Of a stretch of 22,292 nucleotides of DNA, positions 14,425 through 21,873 are shown piece after piece. Below the pieces are notes generated by a model, which was given only the letters and a program-made list of their open reading frames with translations, made no database searches and was not told where the DNA came from. Position 1 is the first letter of the stretch. Every line of letters begins with the position of its first letter. The stretch is from Actinophytocola sp044466355 (GTDB lineage: Bacteria; Actinomycetota; Actinomycetes; Mycobacteriales; Pseudonocardiaceae): contig NZ_JBITMQ010000034.1 in the NCBI RefSeq assembly GCF_044466355.1, forward strand, positions 1-22,292, given 5' to 3'. The position numbers were made by a program, and so were the translations under genes.

Positions 14425-15744
14425 ATGGCGGGCGCGGGGAGAATCAACCGGGCGATCAAGAAGTCCAGATCGCTCATCGAAGCCAGGAACTACCGCAAGG
14501 CGTTGACCCACAATCGCCACGCGATCGGCATGATGGAGCGGGTCGCCCGATTCGACGCCTTGTACGGCTTGACAGATCGGCCGACGTTGGCCGGTCTGTA
14601 CTACGAGCAGGCTGGGATTCTGGCCCAGCTCAACGAGTGGGAACAGGCAGTCGTTGCCGCTCAGATCGCCGACCATCTGTACACCGATGTGGATCCCACT
14701 CGCGGGACTCCCGATCTCGTTGCGCCGAAAGTGCGACAGTTCCGGGCGGAACACGGTGACCACGCGGTCGTGCCGTTCGAGGAGCGTATCGGCGACGCCG
14801 CCAACGCACGCAGCTTTCTCGCCCTCTTGCTCGCCCGACACCAGGGGGCAGCAGCCGAAAGCGTTGAACGGCTTGGCCGGAACGCGATCGAGACCTTCAG
14901 CGAACTGATCCAGGTCGGCCTCGCTTATGATCGGGATGATCTCGGCCGCGTGCGTGACCAGGTAAGCCAGGCGCGCCGACTCCTCACACCCGAGTTGCCA
15001 TCCCCAGCATGGCGATTGAGTTCTGCCGACGTACTCTCGGCCAGTACCAGCAGAAGCCGGGACTCAGAAAGCACGACTCATGCGACATCCCGAGACCAGC
15101 GCCTCGAGGTACAAGCGCATCTCGAGTCCTGTGCTTCACACGAAGCGGCCGGTAACTATCGGACAGCGTTTGCCGAAAACTCGATCGCAATTCGAATCCT
15201 CCGTGACATACGCAAGGCCGATCCAGACAACCGCGGGTACACAGTCCTCATGGGACTTCTTTACTACCGCGAGGCCATCCTGTGGGAGAAGAATCGCAAA
15301 GGAAAACAAGCGATCAGTGCCGCGCGTTCATCCGTAGATTTCTTCGAATATCTCGACCCAACCGAACGCGGGCGCCAAAGTGTGGCTGATGCCGTGACAG
15401 GCGAACCATTCGAGGGGTGGATCGGCGGCGAGATCCGCCCGGAGGATCTCATAGCCGACCTTGTCGAGGCTCGATTGCTGCTCGCCCGCCTGCTCGCCAC
15501 GTATGAACAGCCCGGTCGGCGACGCGACCGCAATCTGAGAGTATCCAGTTTGGACCCGGCGCTGTCCATCAAACGCGAGTTCAACATCGTCGCCGAAAAG
15601 GCCTGCATCGCTTCTCGAGATCTGCTCGACTGTTCACGGCGCAGCTGGGAGGACCATGTCAGAGTATGCGAGCTAGCCGACGAGGCGGACCGCATCCTTC
15701 GCGCCAGGAATCCCGACAATCTGAAGGGGTTGAGTCGTTCCTGA
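14425..15744 (+). CDS. Helical-repeat (TPR-like) protein, two modules
   Basis: The product is 439 residues from ATG 14425, six bases after the previous stop, so the two are probably translationally coupled. Module one (residues 1-195) has ARNYRKALTHNRHAIGMMER, LAGLYYEQAGILAQLNEWEQ and LYTDVDPTRGTPDLVAPK. After a Ser/Thr-rich hinge (DVLSASTSRSRDSESTTHAT region), module two (from about 225) repeats the order: AAGNYRTAFAENSIAIRI, LMGLLYYREAILWEKNRKG, FFEYLDPTERGRQS and ARLLLARLLATYE. Each module looks like the whole protein encoded by the gene before it. From about 15000 the bases are clearly less GC-rich than the neighbours, a sign of recent transfer. I do not recognise a described family beyond TPR-like repeats. 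No secretion signal is visible, so a cytoplasmic scaffold or sensor role is likely. Confidence 0.78.
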   Translation: MAGAGRINRAIKKSRSLIEARNYRKALTHNRHAIGMMERVARFDALYGLTDRPTLAGLYYEQAGILAQLNEWEQAVVAAQIADHLYTDVDPTRGTPDLVAPKVRQFRAEHGDHAVVPFEERIGDAANARSFLALLLARHQGAAAESVERLGRNAIETFSELIQVGLAYDRDDLGRVRDQVSQARRLLTPELPSPAWRLSSADVLSASTSRSRDSESTTHATSRDQRLEVQAHLESCASHEAAGNYRTAFAENSIAIRILRDIRKADPDNRGYTVLMGLLYYREAILWEKNRKGKQAISAARSSVDFFEYLDPTERGRQSVADAVTGEPFEGWIGGEIRPEDLIADLVEARLLLARLLATYEQPGRRRDRNLRVSSLDPALSIKREFNIVAEKACIASRDLLDCSRRSWEDHVRVCELADEADRILRARNPDNLKGLSRS

Positions 15745-15750
15745 TGACCC

Positions 15751-15774
15751 CGTGTTGGCCAGTCCAACGCGCAC
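15751..15774. terminator. Weak hairpin between convergent genes
   Basis: GTTGG (15753-15757) pairs with CCAAC (15764-15768), and CGTG with CACG further out across a bulge. It lies in the 34 bases between the facing stops of the helical-repeat gene and the lytic transglycosylase pseudogene. Small, so only a possible terminator. Confidence 0.3.
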
Positions 15775-15778
15775 GGCA

Positions 15779-16768
15779 TTATGAATACATCGATATGTGC
15801 ACGTGGTCATAGTGGCATTCGGTGATGTTGGCTGGGTTGGGGCAGCCGTAGGCGCTGGATCGGTAGGTCGCCCAGATGGGCGTGTTTGCTGACCAGTATT
15901 GGCCTTGCCAGATCAGGTACCGCACCCCGAGGGTGGTTTGGTTGGCGATGAGGCAGTTGCTGATCGCCCAGCCCTCGGCGACAGCCTTCTGGTCGTGGGG
16001 GTTGAACATGATGTCACAGGCACGACTCTGCGGGTGGTCGGAACTGGGGTTGGCGGGCCGTTGGGCGTAGCAGCCGATACCCTCGCCGGTCATTCCGGTC
16101 GATTGCAGGGTCTGCACGAGAGCCAGGGTGCGTGGGGTGATATGCCCGGTGCTGGTGGGGTCGGGCACGGTGGCCTGCTCGGGCGGCCACTCAGTCCTGA
16201 GTTGGCCGGGCGTCCCGGTGGGCGTAGCGGCGTGGTATTCGTCGGTTTGGGCAAGGACCTGGTTGACGTACCAGTCCGCGTGGTTGTAGTTCCAGATGGC
16301 GCCGCGCAGGTCGCGTCCGTCGCGGGCGCCGTTGTCGCAGAGGAGGAACGCCGCGGCGTGGATGGCGTCGTGTGGGTTGTGGCGCGAGGGTGGGGTGGCG
16401 CCGCCGGGTGGGATCTGGTGGCGGGCGAGGATACCGTCCCAGGTGGGCTGCAGTACCTGCATTTGTCCGCCGGCCCCGTAGGCGTTTCCCCGCTGGTCAC
16501 CCCGGGCAGCTTCGATCGGCCGTGATCGCTCTCGATCTTGCCGATGGCGGCGAGGATGGACCAGTCCAGTCCGGGACAGAGCCGGGCGGCTTGCTGGTAG
16601 AGGGTGAGGTAGTCGGCGGGGATGTCAGCCAGTGCGGTCTGGCTGGGGGTGCTGGTGCCGCTGCCGAAGACGGCGCTGATCACACCGCCCCGCGGCTGCG
16701 GTCAGCAGCACGGGGAGCAGCAGCATCACGGCGGCCGCGCCGGCGGCGACCTTGGCGGACGTGGACAT
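15779..16768 (-). pseudogene. Conjugation-associated lytic transglycosylase with two frameshifts
   Basis: ATG 16768-16766 has a complete 12-base match to the 16S rRNA tail (AGGAGGTGATCC, 16783-16772). The reading starts with a signal or anchor (MSTSAKVAAGAAAVMLLLP). One base is out of step near 16685-16695, after which the frame reads VISAVFGSGTS and DWSILAAIGKIESDHGR, with the catalytic Glu of a lysozyme-like transglycosylase. At 16485-16487 one T is missing on the plus strand, and the rest continues in another frame: GQMQVLQPTWDGI, FLLCDNGARDGRDLRGA, then a C-terminal domain with SDHPQSRACDIMF and HYDHVHISMYS, like the zinc-binding ARB-07466-type end found with such enzymes. The normal role is to open peptidoglycan for a type IV secretion channel. 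The gene is broken unless the two shifts are sequencing errors. Confidence 0.8.
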
Positions 16769-16771
16769 GCG

Positions 16772-16783
16772 GGATCACCTCCT
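16772..16783 (-). promoter_or_regulatory. Full-length Shine-Dalgarno of the transglycosylase gene
   Basis: On the minus strand AGGAGGTGATCC is fully complementary to the conserved 3' end of 16S rRNA (GGATCACCTCCT) and stands three bases before the ATG if the whole match is counted, nine if only AGGAGG is. This fixes the start of the gene despite the frameshift after it. Confidence 0.85.
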
Positions 16784-16913
16784 GGGTGTCGTAGATGGTT
16801 GAGTGGCAGATCGCAGGGCGTGCCGGCGCAGATTTCGTCCATAATGGACAGCACTGTGCTGGCTGGGGTCGCCGGGTGGATTGCCGGTCGGGATGGGCAG
16901 CGCCGTGCGTTGC

Positions 16914-17369
16914 CTCGGAGAACACGTACTCGCACGCCACGTGCGGCTGGCCGGTGAACGCCCGCCGCCAGCCGGGCCGCAGCAAGCCGACCAGGTTCGA
17001 CCACAACGCGGCACCGCCCGCAGCATCCACCGTGGGCGGGGCGAGCACGGTGACCTGACGGGCATCCGCCAGCAGCAGCTCGTGGCAGCGTCGGCCCCAC
17101 CACCGTCGGCCGAGCACGATCCCGGTGACGAGCACCGCCAGGACCGGGGCTGCGATCGGACCCCAGTCCAGGGCAAGGTCACGCCGCCGGGCGAGCAGCG
17201 CGAGCAGTGCGCCGCCGGGATCGCGCAGGTAGTCCTCCAGCCACCCGGCGGCAACACGGGCCGCCGAGTGCGTGGGCGCGGTGGCGAGGAGGGGGGTGTT
17301 GCCGGTGGCTGGTCGAGAGCAGGCGATACCCACGTCAGTGCGCGGGGCAGCATGAACGAATCCCTTCAC
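16914..17369 (-). pseudogene. N-terminal stub of a probable type IV coupling/conjugal transfer protein
   Basis: From GTG 17369 the product has a soluble start, WLEDYLRDPGGALLALLARR, one strong membrane helix (GPIAAPVLAVLVTGIVLG, residues 70-87) and then LLLADARQVTVLAPPTVD, AALWSNLVGLLRPGWRR and GQPHVACEYVFSE (to residue 152). This order is what I know from the N-terminal part of actinobacterial VirD4/TraG-like conjugative DNA transfer proteins, which are 600 residues or more. After residue 152 the sequence loses the pattern and none of the ATPase motifs follow. The frame is open upstream of 17369, so the true start is unsure. It lies between the transglycosylase and VirB4 remnants on the same strand, which supports the call. 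Confidence 0.6.
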
Positions 17370-17879
17370 AGGCGGGGTGCGTATGAGGTGTTCGTGTGCG
17401 CGGCGGTCAGGCGGCGTCGAGGTGACTTGGACGTCGTCGCTGGAGCCGAACTCGTCCCCGTCGAAGCCCAGGTCGACGAACGTGGCCTTGCCTCGTTGAC
17501 CGACCCGCCGGGTGTCGCCGCGTCGTGGTGGGCGCCGAGTTCGGCAGGGTTGCTTACAGGAAGTTCCCGACGCTCGTCAGGGGAGATCGAGCTTCTGTTC
17601 GGTTTGTGGCGGGATTCGTTGCAGCGCAACCGGACCGTCCGGCAGGACCGCGTCCTCAACGAAGCCCACGCCAGCGCCAGGCAACATCCGCGTCATCTGC
17701 GATCTCTTCGGGCTCTCCGTCGCCGGCGCCTACTGCTACACCATCACTGTCGACCGCCTCAGCGCTACCAGTGTCCCGGTCACGGCCGACAAGTGAGCCC
17801 AAACGCGGAGCTGTGGGCCGCCGGAGTTCCAATCGACGTTGCTACGCTGGCTGAACGTCACGCTGACGCAGGGGGCATC
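17370..17879. other. Scrambled stretch with possible recombinase tail
   Basis: No intact gene is supported. On the plus strand the frame ending at TGA 17794-17796 closes with APGNIRVICDLFGLSVAGAY, which resembles the helix-turn-helix-like C-terminus of some actinobacterial integrases and replication proteins, but its upstream part is not protein-like. On the minus strand a readable segment (KATFVDLGFDGDEFGSSDD, about 17410-17480) joins in frame to the coupling-protein stub. Both are probably debris from insertions. Confidence 0.4.
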
Positions 17880-19058
17880 GTGGATCCGATCGCGTTGTAC
17901 TACCCGTACATCCACGTCCGCGACGACACATGGTTGAAGTACGCTTCGTTGTACTGGCCCAAGATGGCCAGGCTACGCCCGTACCGCTACCGGACATTTG
18001 ACTCGCCGGTTGCGAGAGCGCTGCACAACGAAGCAAATTGGTTGATCAACATATGGCCTCCGCGATGGGCAGCGGAGCAGGTTGGACTGCCGTTTCTCGA
18101 TTTGATCAATGCACACTCGCAGGAGTTGCGTGATCGTTTTGGGCTTGACCGGATCGGCCTCTGGAAAATCGTTGCCGACCGCCACCTTGGCCTCACCAGC
18201 TTCGGCAAAGCCATGCTGGATCGGCGGCTGGGATACATCCATGCCGACAAGCTCACTCCCAACATGATCGAAGCCGCTGTAGACGCCAGACTGGCCATCA
18301 TCGACGAGGGTTGGGGTGGAACATGGGTGGGGATGCACCCGGATCTGGCATCCGCCTATACCTGTGCTCTGATCGAACGCATCGCGATCGAGAATCACCT
18401 GCATCCGGTGACCGATCAACCGCTGCCTCACTCCGCCGTCTCGGGCTGGACCCTGGATCGGCTCGTCCAGGTGTTGATCGACAGGCCATCCTCTGACACC
18501 GACGCCACTGGCTCCCCACGTGACCTGCTGGATGCGTTCGTGCTCCTGGCGTTCGAGACCGTGATACCGGCCAACCTCGAGCAAGTGCCGATCGAAAAGA
18601 TCATCCAGGTTCGCTCGCGTTTTGGCGCCGAACTGGACACCTTCCGCGAGTATGTGACCCAGCAAACCCAACGACTCTCTGAACTCCAGGACATTCGCGA
18701 CCTTGCTGTTTTCCAGGAGTACCTGCGCACTGAGGTGCAGCACAGCGTGACCAGCCAGCTCACGCAGTTGCGCGAGCGGCTGCGCAGCGTCGGCCTGGAA
18801 TCGACGCGCGCTCTGGTCAACGTGAAGTCGGTGGCCCTGCCGCCCCTGGCCGCGATGACAGCCGAAACCATCGGACTGTCCCCAGAAATCACCGGACCCG
18901 CCGCGCTGGCAGCCTGCATAGTCACCGCACCAGCCCAGTGGCGCCGGCAACGCCGAACGACTATCCGGGAATCGCCGGTCGGTTACCTGTTCCAAATTGA
19001 CCAGGCACTCAACCCTGACAAACTGATCGGTCGGCTTCGCCGGACCTGGCCGGCGTGA
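17880..19058 (+). CDS. DUF6236 family protein
   Basis: The product is 392 residues from GTG 17880, with AGGGGG upstream; this makes IALYYPYIHVRDDTWLKYA the N-terminus, as usual in the DUF6236 family, whose members open with a Y-P-(Y/H)-I motif followed by WLK and a second block (SLYWPKMARLRPYRYRT). A longer in-frame GTG at 17793 is possible. Mid-protein motifs include FLDLINAHSQELRDRFGLDR, YIHADKLTPNMIEAAVDARL and AFETVIPANLEQVPIEKI. A long helical stretch (residues 245-310) may form a coiled coil, and a weakly hydrophobic segment follows. The family has no known function; it often lies in mobile or defence-rich loci. The gene is intact and less GC-rich than its neighbours, and stands on the opposite strand inside the decayed conjugation cluster, so it is probably inserted cargo. 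Confidence 0.85.
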   Translation: MDPIALYYPYIHVRDDTWLKYASLYWPKMARLRPYRYRTFDSPVARALHNEANWLINIWPPRWAAEQVGLPFLDLINAHSQELRDRFGLDRIGLWKIVADRHLGLTSFGKAMLDRRLGYIHADKLTPNMIEAAVDARLAIIDEGWGGTWVGMHPDLASAYTCALIERIAIENHLHPVTDQPLPHSAVSGWTLDRLVQVLIDRPSSDTDATGSPRDLLDAFVLLAFETVIPANLEQVPIEKIIQVRSRFGAELDTFREYVTQQTQRLSELQDIRDLAVFQEYLRTEVQHSVTSQLTQLRERLRSVGLESTRALVNVKSVALPPLAAMTAETIGLSPEITGPAALAACIVTAPAQWRRQRRTTIRESPVGYLFQIDQALNPDKLIGRLRRTWPA

Positions 19059-19080
19059 CGGACACACCTCGTCCGGCCAG
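19046..19080 (+). terminator. Hairpin after the DUF6236 gene
   Basis: CTGGCCGG (19046-19053) and CCGGCCAG (19073-19080) are exact complements around a 19-base loop. The left arm overlaps the last codons. There is no T-run. It could end the plus-strand gene and also the facing VirB4 gene. Confidence 0.45.
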
Positions 19081-19159
19081 CACGACCGCGCCAGACAATC
19101 GCCGCCGGAGACCTTGCCGTGTATACGTGAGTATTGCGAACATCGGAACCGGAGTACCT

Positions 19160-21003
19160 TCATGACAGCTCGACCCACCCGGAGTTCGTTCCGGAATCCT
19201 GAAGCGTTGCGAGGAACTTCGGGTCAGTGGTGACCAGGTAGTGCTCGGTCGGTGAGGCGATGCTCTGAAACGCCACCCGCTGCGTACCCGTCGACAGCAG
19301 GCCCTGACCACGGTCGGCCGACAGCAGGAACGCGCGCTCCCCGGCGGAGAGGTCGAAGGTCTGCGTGATCTCGTCGATGGCTTGCGACGCCTGGCGCAGC
19401 AGGATCTGGGTGGCCGCGTTGGCCACGACGGCCTTGCCCAGGTCGTTGCCGAGGACGTCGGCGGTGTCCTGGGTCGCCACGGTCAACCCGGCCCAGTGCT
19501 TGCGGGACGCCTTGGCCATGCGGAACAGGAACTCGGCGCCGGAGGGCTCCTTCATCAGCAGCCATCCCTCGTCGACCACGACCAGGCGTGGGCGGCGGAT
19601 GGCCGGGTTGGACACCCGCCGCCACACCGCGTCCAACGTGAGTAGGGTGCCGATGCCCTTGAGTTCGTTGGGCAGGTCGCGGAGGCTGAACACGACGAGG
19701 TGGCCTTCGGGGTTGACGCTGCTGGGGCCGTCGAACAGTTGCTTGAACGCGCCCTCGACGAACGGTTGCAACCGAGCGGCGAGTTCGCCCGCGGCCCGGT
19801 CGCCGGCCTGCCCGGCGATCGCGAGCTGGTCGCGCAAGACCCGCAGCGTCGGGGACGGCCGGGTCCACGTGCGAGCGTCGGCGGTGATCCCGACGCTCTG
19901 GTAGGTCGCGGCGATCGCCCGGTCCAACGCCGCCCGCTCTGCCGCCTCCAGCTCGCCGCCGACGAGGACGGCGATGACTGTGTGCAGGAACAAGCTGCGC
20001 CGCACGAGCGCGTCCTTCGGGGCGGTGCGGCGGCCGTCGGCGCGGGTGTGGATCGGCAGGTCGAAGGGTTGAGGCGCACGCCGCGCGCGCCGAGGTGAAC
20101 GTAGGTGCCGCCCACCGCAGCGGCCAGGCGGGCGTACTCGTCCTCGGGGTCGACGACCGCGATCTCGATGCCCCGGTACAGGCTGCGCAGCAGCTCCAGC
20201 TTGACCAGGTAGGACTTGCCCGCGCCGGAGCGGCCGAGGATCACCGAGTTGTGGTTGTGCATCCCGTCGTCGAACCGGTCCCAGTGCACCAAGCCTTGGG
20301 AGCCGACGTTGTAGCCGTAGAGCACCCCGGATGGTGCCGCGACCGAGGTGGGGTCGGGGGCGGGTAGGTCGGGGCTGGTGAACGGGAACGCCGCCGCCAA
20401 CGCCGAGGTGTCGAACGTGCGGCGCATCCCGATGAGATCCAGGCCCATCGGCAGCGTCGACACCCACCCCTGCAACGACCGATAGGTGGTGTGCTTGGCG
20501 TCCAGCAACAGCGAGGCGCACAGCGACCACAGCGCGGCCACCTCATCCGCGAGGACCTTCTCTGAGGCGGCGTGGATCGTCAGGTACAGGCCGACCCGAA
20601 ACAGCTTCCCCTCCCCGCGGGCCACCCTGGAACTGAGGTCGTAGGCGTCCTCGGTGGCGGCTTCGACCTGGGGGCCGAACAGGCGGCCGTGCTCGGCGGT
20701 GTGCCGCCGCCCGGCCTCCAACTTCGCGAGCTGCTTCTTCAGCCGCGACGCGGCGGTGGCGGGGTCGATCGACTCGATGTGCACCGAGACGTCCAGGCGA
20801 CCGGGGTAGGTCAGCAGCGGCGCGAGCCATCCGGGGTGCACCTCACGCGGGAAACCGACCACGGCGAAGCTGGCGACCCACTCGCCGCCGACCTCCAGGT
20901 GCCGCGCGGCCACCGATAGGGCGTCGGGGGTGAACGCGGCAGCCGCCGACGAGGCCGCCGGGGCGGCCGGGTTGCCGCGGGTCTTGCGTGTGCGGGAGGC
21001 CAT
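19160..21003 (-). pseudogene. VirB4-like type IV secretion ATPase, one frameshift
   Basis: The gene starts at ATG 21003-21001, overlapping the TGA of an upstream frame (TGATG). The first 311 residues read through the VirB4 N-terminal domain (VGFPREVHPGWLAPLLTYPG, RLKKQLAKLEAGRRHTAEHG) to the Walker A box ILGRSGAGKSYLVK and VVDPEDEYARLAAAVGGTY. At 20066-20068 (GGG on the plus strand) one base is missing from a CCCC run; expected LNPFDLP is split between two frames. The second frame continues normally: SLFLHTVIAVLVGGELE, FSLRDLPNELKGIG, Walker B LVVVDEGWLLM, AKASRKHWAGLTVATQD and ILLRQASQAIDEI, to the end. Total length (about 613 residues) is normal, so only one base separates this from an intact conjugation ATPase. 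A sequencing error is possible. Confidence 0.85.
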
Positions 21004-21101
21004 CAGGACCGCCCCCTCTCGTCCGCGTAGTCGTCGTCCTCGTAGTCCCAGTCGTCCCCGTCGTCGCTGTCCTCGGACCGCCCCGACGGCGCGCGTAGCG
21101 A
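21003..21101 (-). pseudogene. Acidic C-terminal tail of an upstream conjugation gene
   Basis: Directly upstream of the VirB4 gene the minus strand reads about 33 residues ending in SDDGDDWDYEDDDYADERGR, with its TGA (21005-21003) overlapping the VirB4 ATG by one base. Such overlapping stops mark operons, and acidic tails are common on membrane proteins encoded before virB4 in actinobacterial elements. The rest of the gene is cut off near 21101, where AraC-regulator sequence on the other strand begins. Confidence 0.5.
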
Positions 21102-21106
21102 GCGGG

Positions 21107-21513
21107 CTGAACGTCTCCGGGCGTGGGCGGCTGACCGTTCTCCGGCCGTGCGGGCCGCCCATCCACCCGGCCGTGGAGCGGGCGGTGGCCGTGTTCCCCA
21201 CGCTCCTGGCCGACGGCTGGTGCGCGTGGGCGCCGTCGCTGCCGCGGTCCACCTCTGCCCGTGCCGCCTTGCGCACCTGTTCAGCGCACACGTGGGATCC
21301 CGCTGCGGCCTGACGTGCGCTGGTCGCGTGTGCAGCACGCGATCCGGCTGGTGGCGGACGGACAGACGCTGACGGCCGCCGCCTGCAGCGCCGGGTTCAC
21401 CGACGGGCCGCACTTCACCCGGGTCTCCGGCACCATTTCGGTACCGAGTTCTATGACGGCAGTCCGTTCCCGGGCTGGATCGTCGATGTGACGCTTGTGA
21501 TGTTGTGGGCGCC
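21107..21513 (+). pseudogene. AraC-family regulator, C-terminal fragment with several frameshifts
   Basis: The plus strand carries the two helix-turn-helix units of an AraC-family protein spread over several frames: HPAVERAVAVFPTLLADG, then RVGAVAAAVHL and CRLAHLFSAHVG (first unit), then IPLRPDVRWSRVQHAIRLVA and GQTLTAAACSAGFTDGPHF (second unit), and finally HHFGTEFYDGSPFPGW ending at TAG 21511-21513. At least three frame changes (near 21217, 21297 and 21430) and the missing N-terminal ligand domain make it a pseudogene. It is opposite to the VirB4 operon and marks the break point where the conjugation gene is lost. Confidence 0.8.
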
Positions 21514-21873
21514 ATAGACGGTGGAGCTGTTTTCTGTCCTTGATTGGATTCGTCCCTTTCAATGGCCCCGTGAGCTGTGGTGTGTGGACTTCACGATCGT
21601 TTCCGCGATGGGTCCATTAGTGACAGGAATGGCGGCGTGGTTGCGCGCCTCTCACTCGTTTGGTCGTAAGGGATTCGCGTGCGTGCTAATTCGGCTCGGG
21701 TTGGCTGGTCTGTGTGGGTGAGTTGGTCTGTTCGGCGGCGGGGAACCGACTTTCGAGTTGGGCTGTTTGGCGGGTTCCGGGCCGTGTGGGTGTGGGGTTT
21801 GCTCATTTTCGGAACCGCTTGCTTGTTGGTTGATGGTTGACCTCGCCGTAGTGGCCGGACCTGGGGGTCTCAC
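21514..21873. other. Gene-free stretch before the RHS-type gene
   Basis: About 360 bases without a credible coding frame, with runs such as GGTTGGCTGGTCTGTGTGGG and TGTTTGGCGGG, and more T-rich than the flanks on the plus strand. The promoter of the secreted protein gene is expected here, but no certain boxes are seen. Confidence 0.45.

Noticed and set aside
16478..16495. Programmed -1 frameshift in the transglycosylase gene
   Set aside because: The bases around GGGGAAAC do not form an X-XXY-YYZ slippery site in the required frame, and a second unrelated shift lies upstream; decay or error is simpler.
16881..17879. N-terminal extension of the DUF6236 frame to 16881
   Set aside because: The extension is Arg/Gly-rich, overlaps the coupling-protein stub on the other strand and breaks the usual family start; GTG 17880 has a ribosome site.
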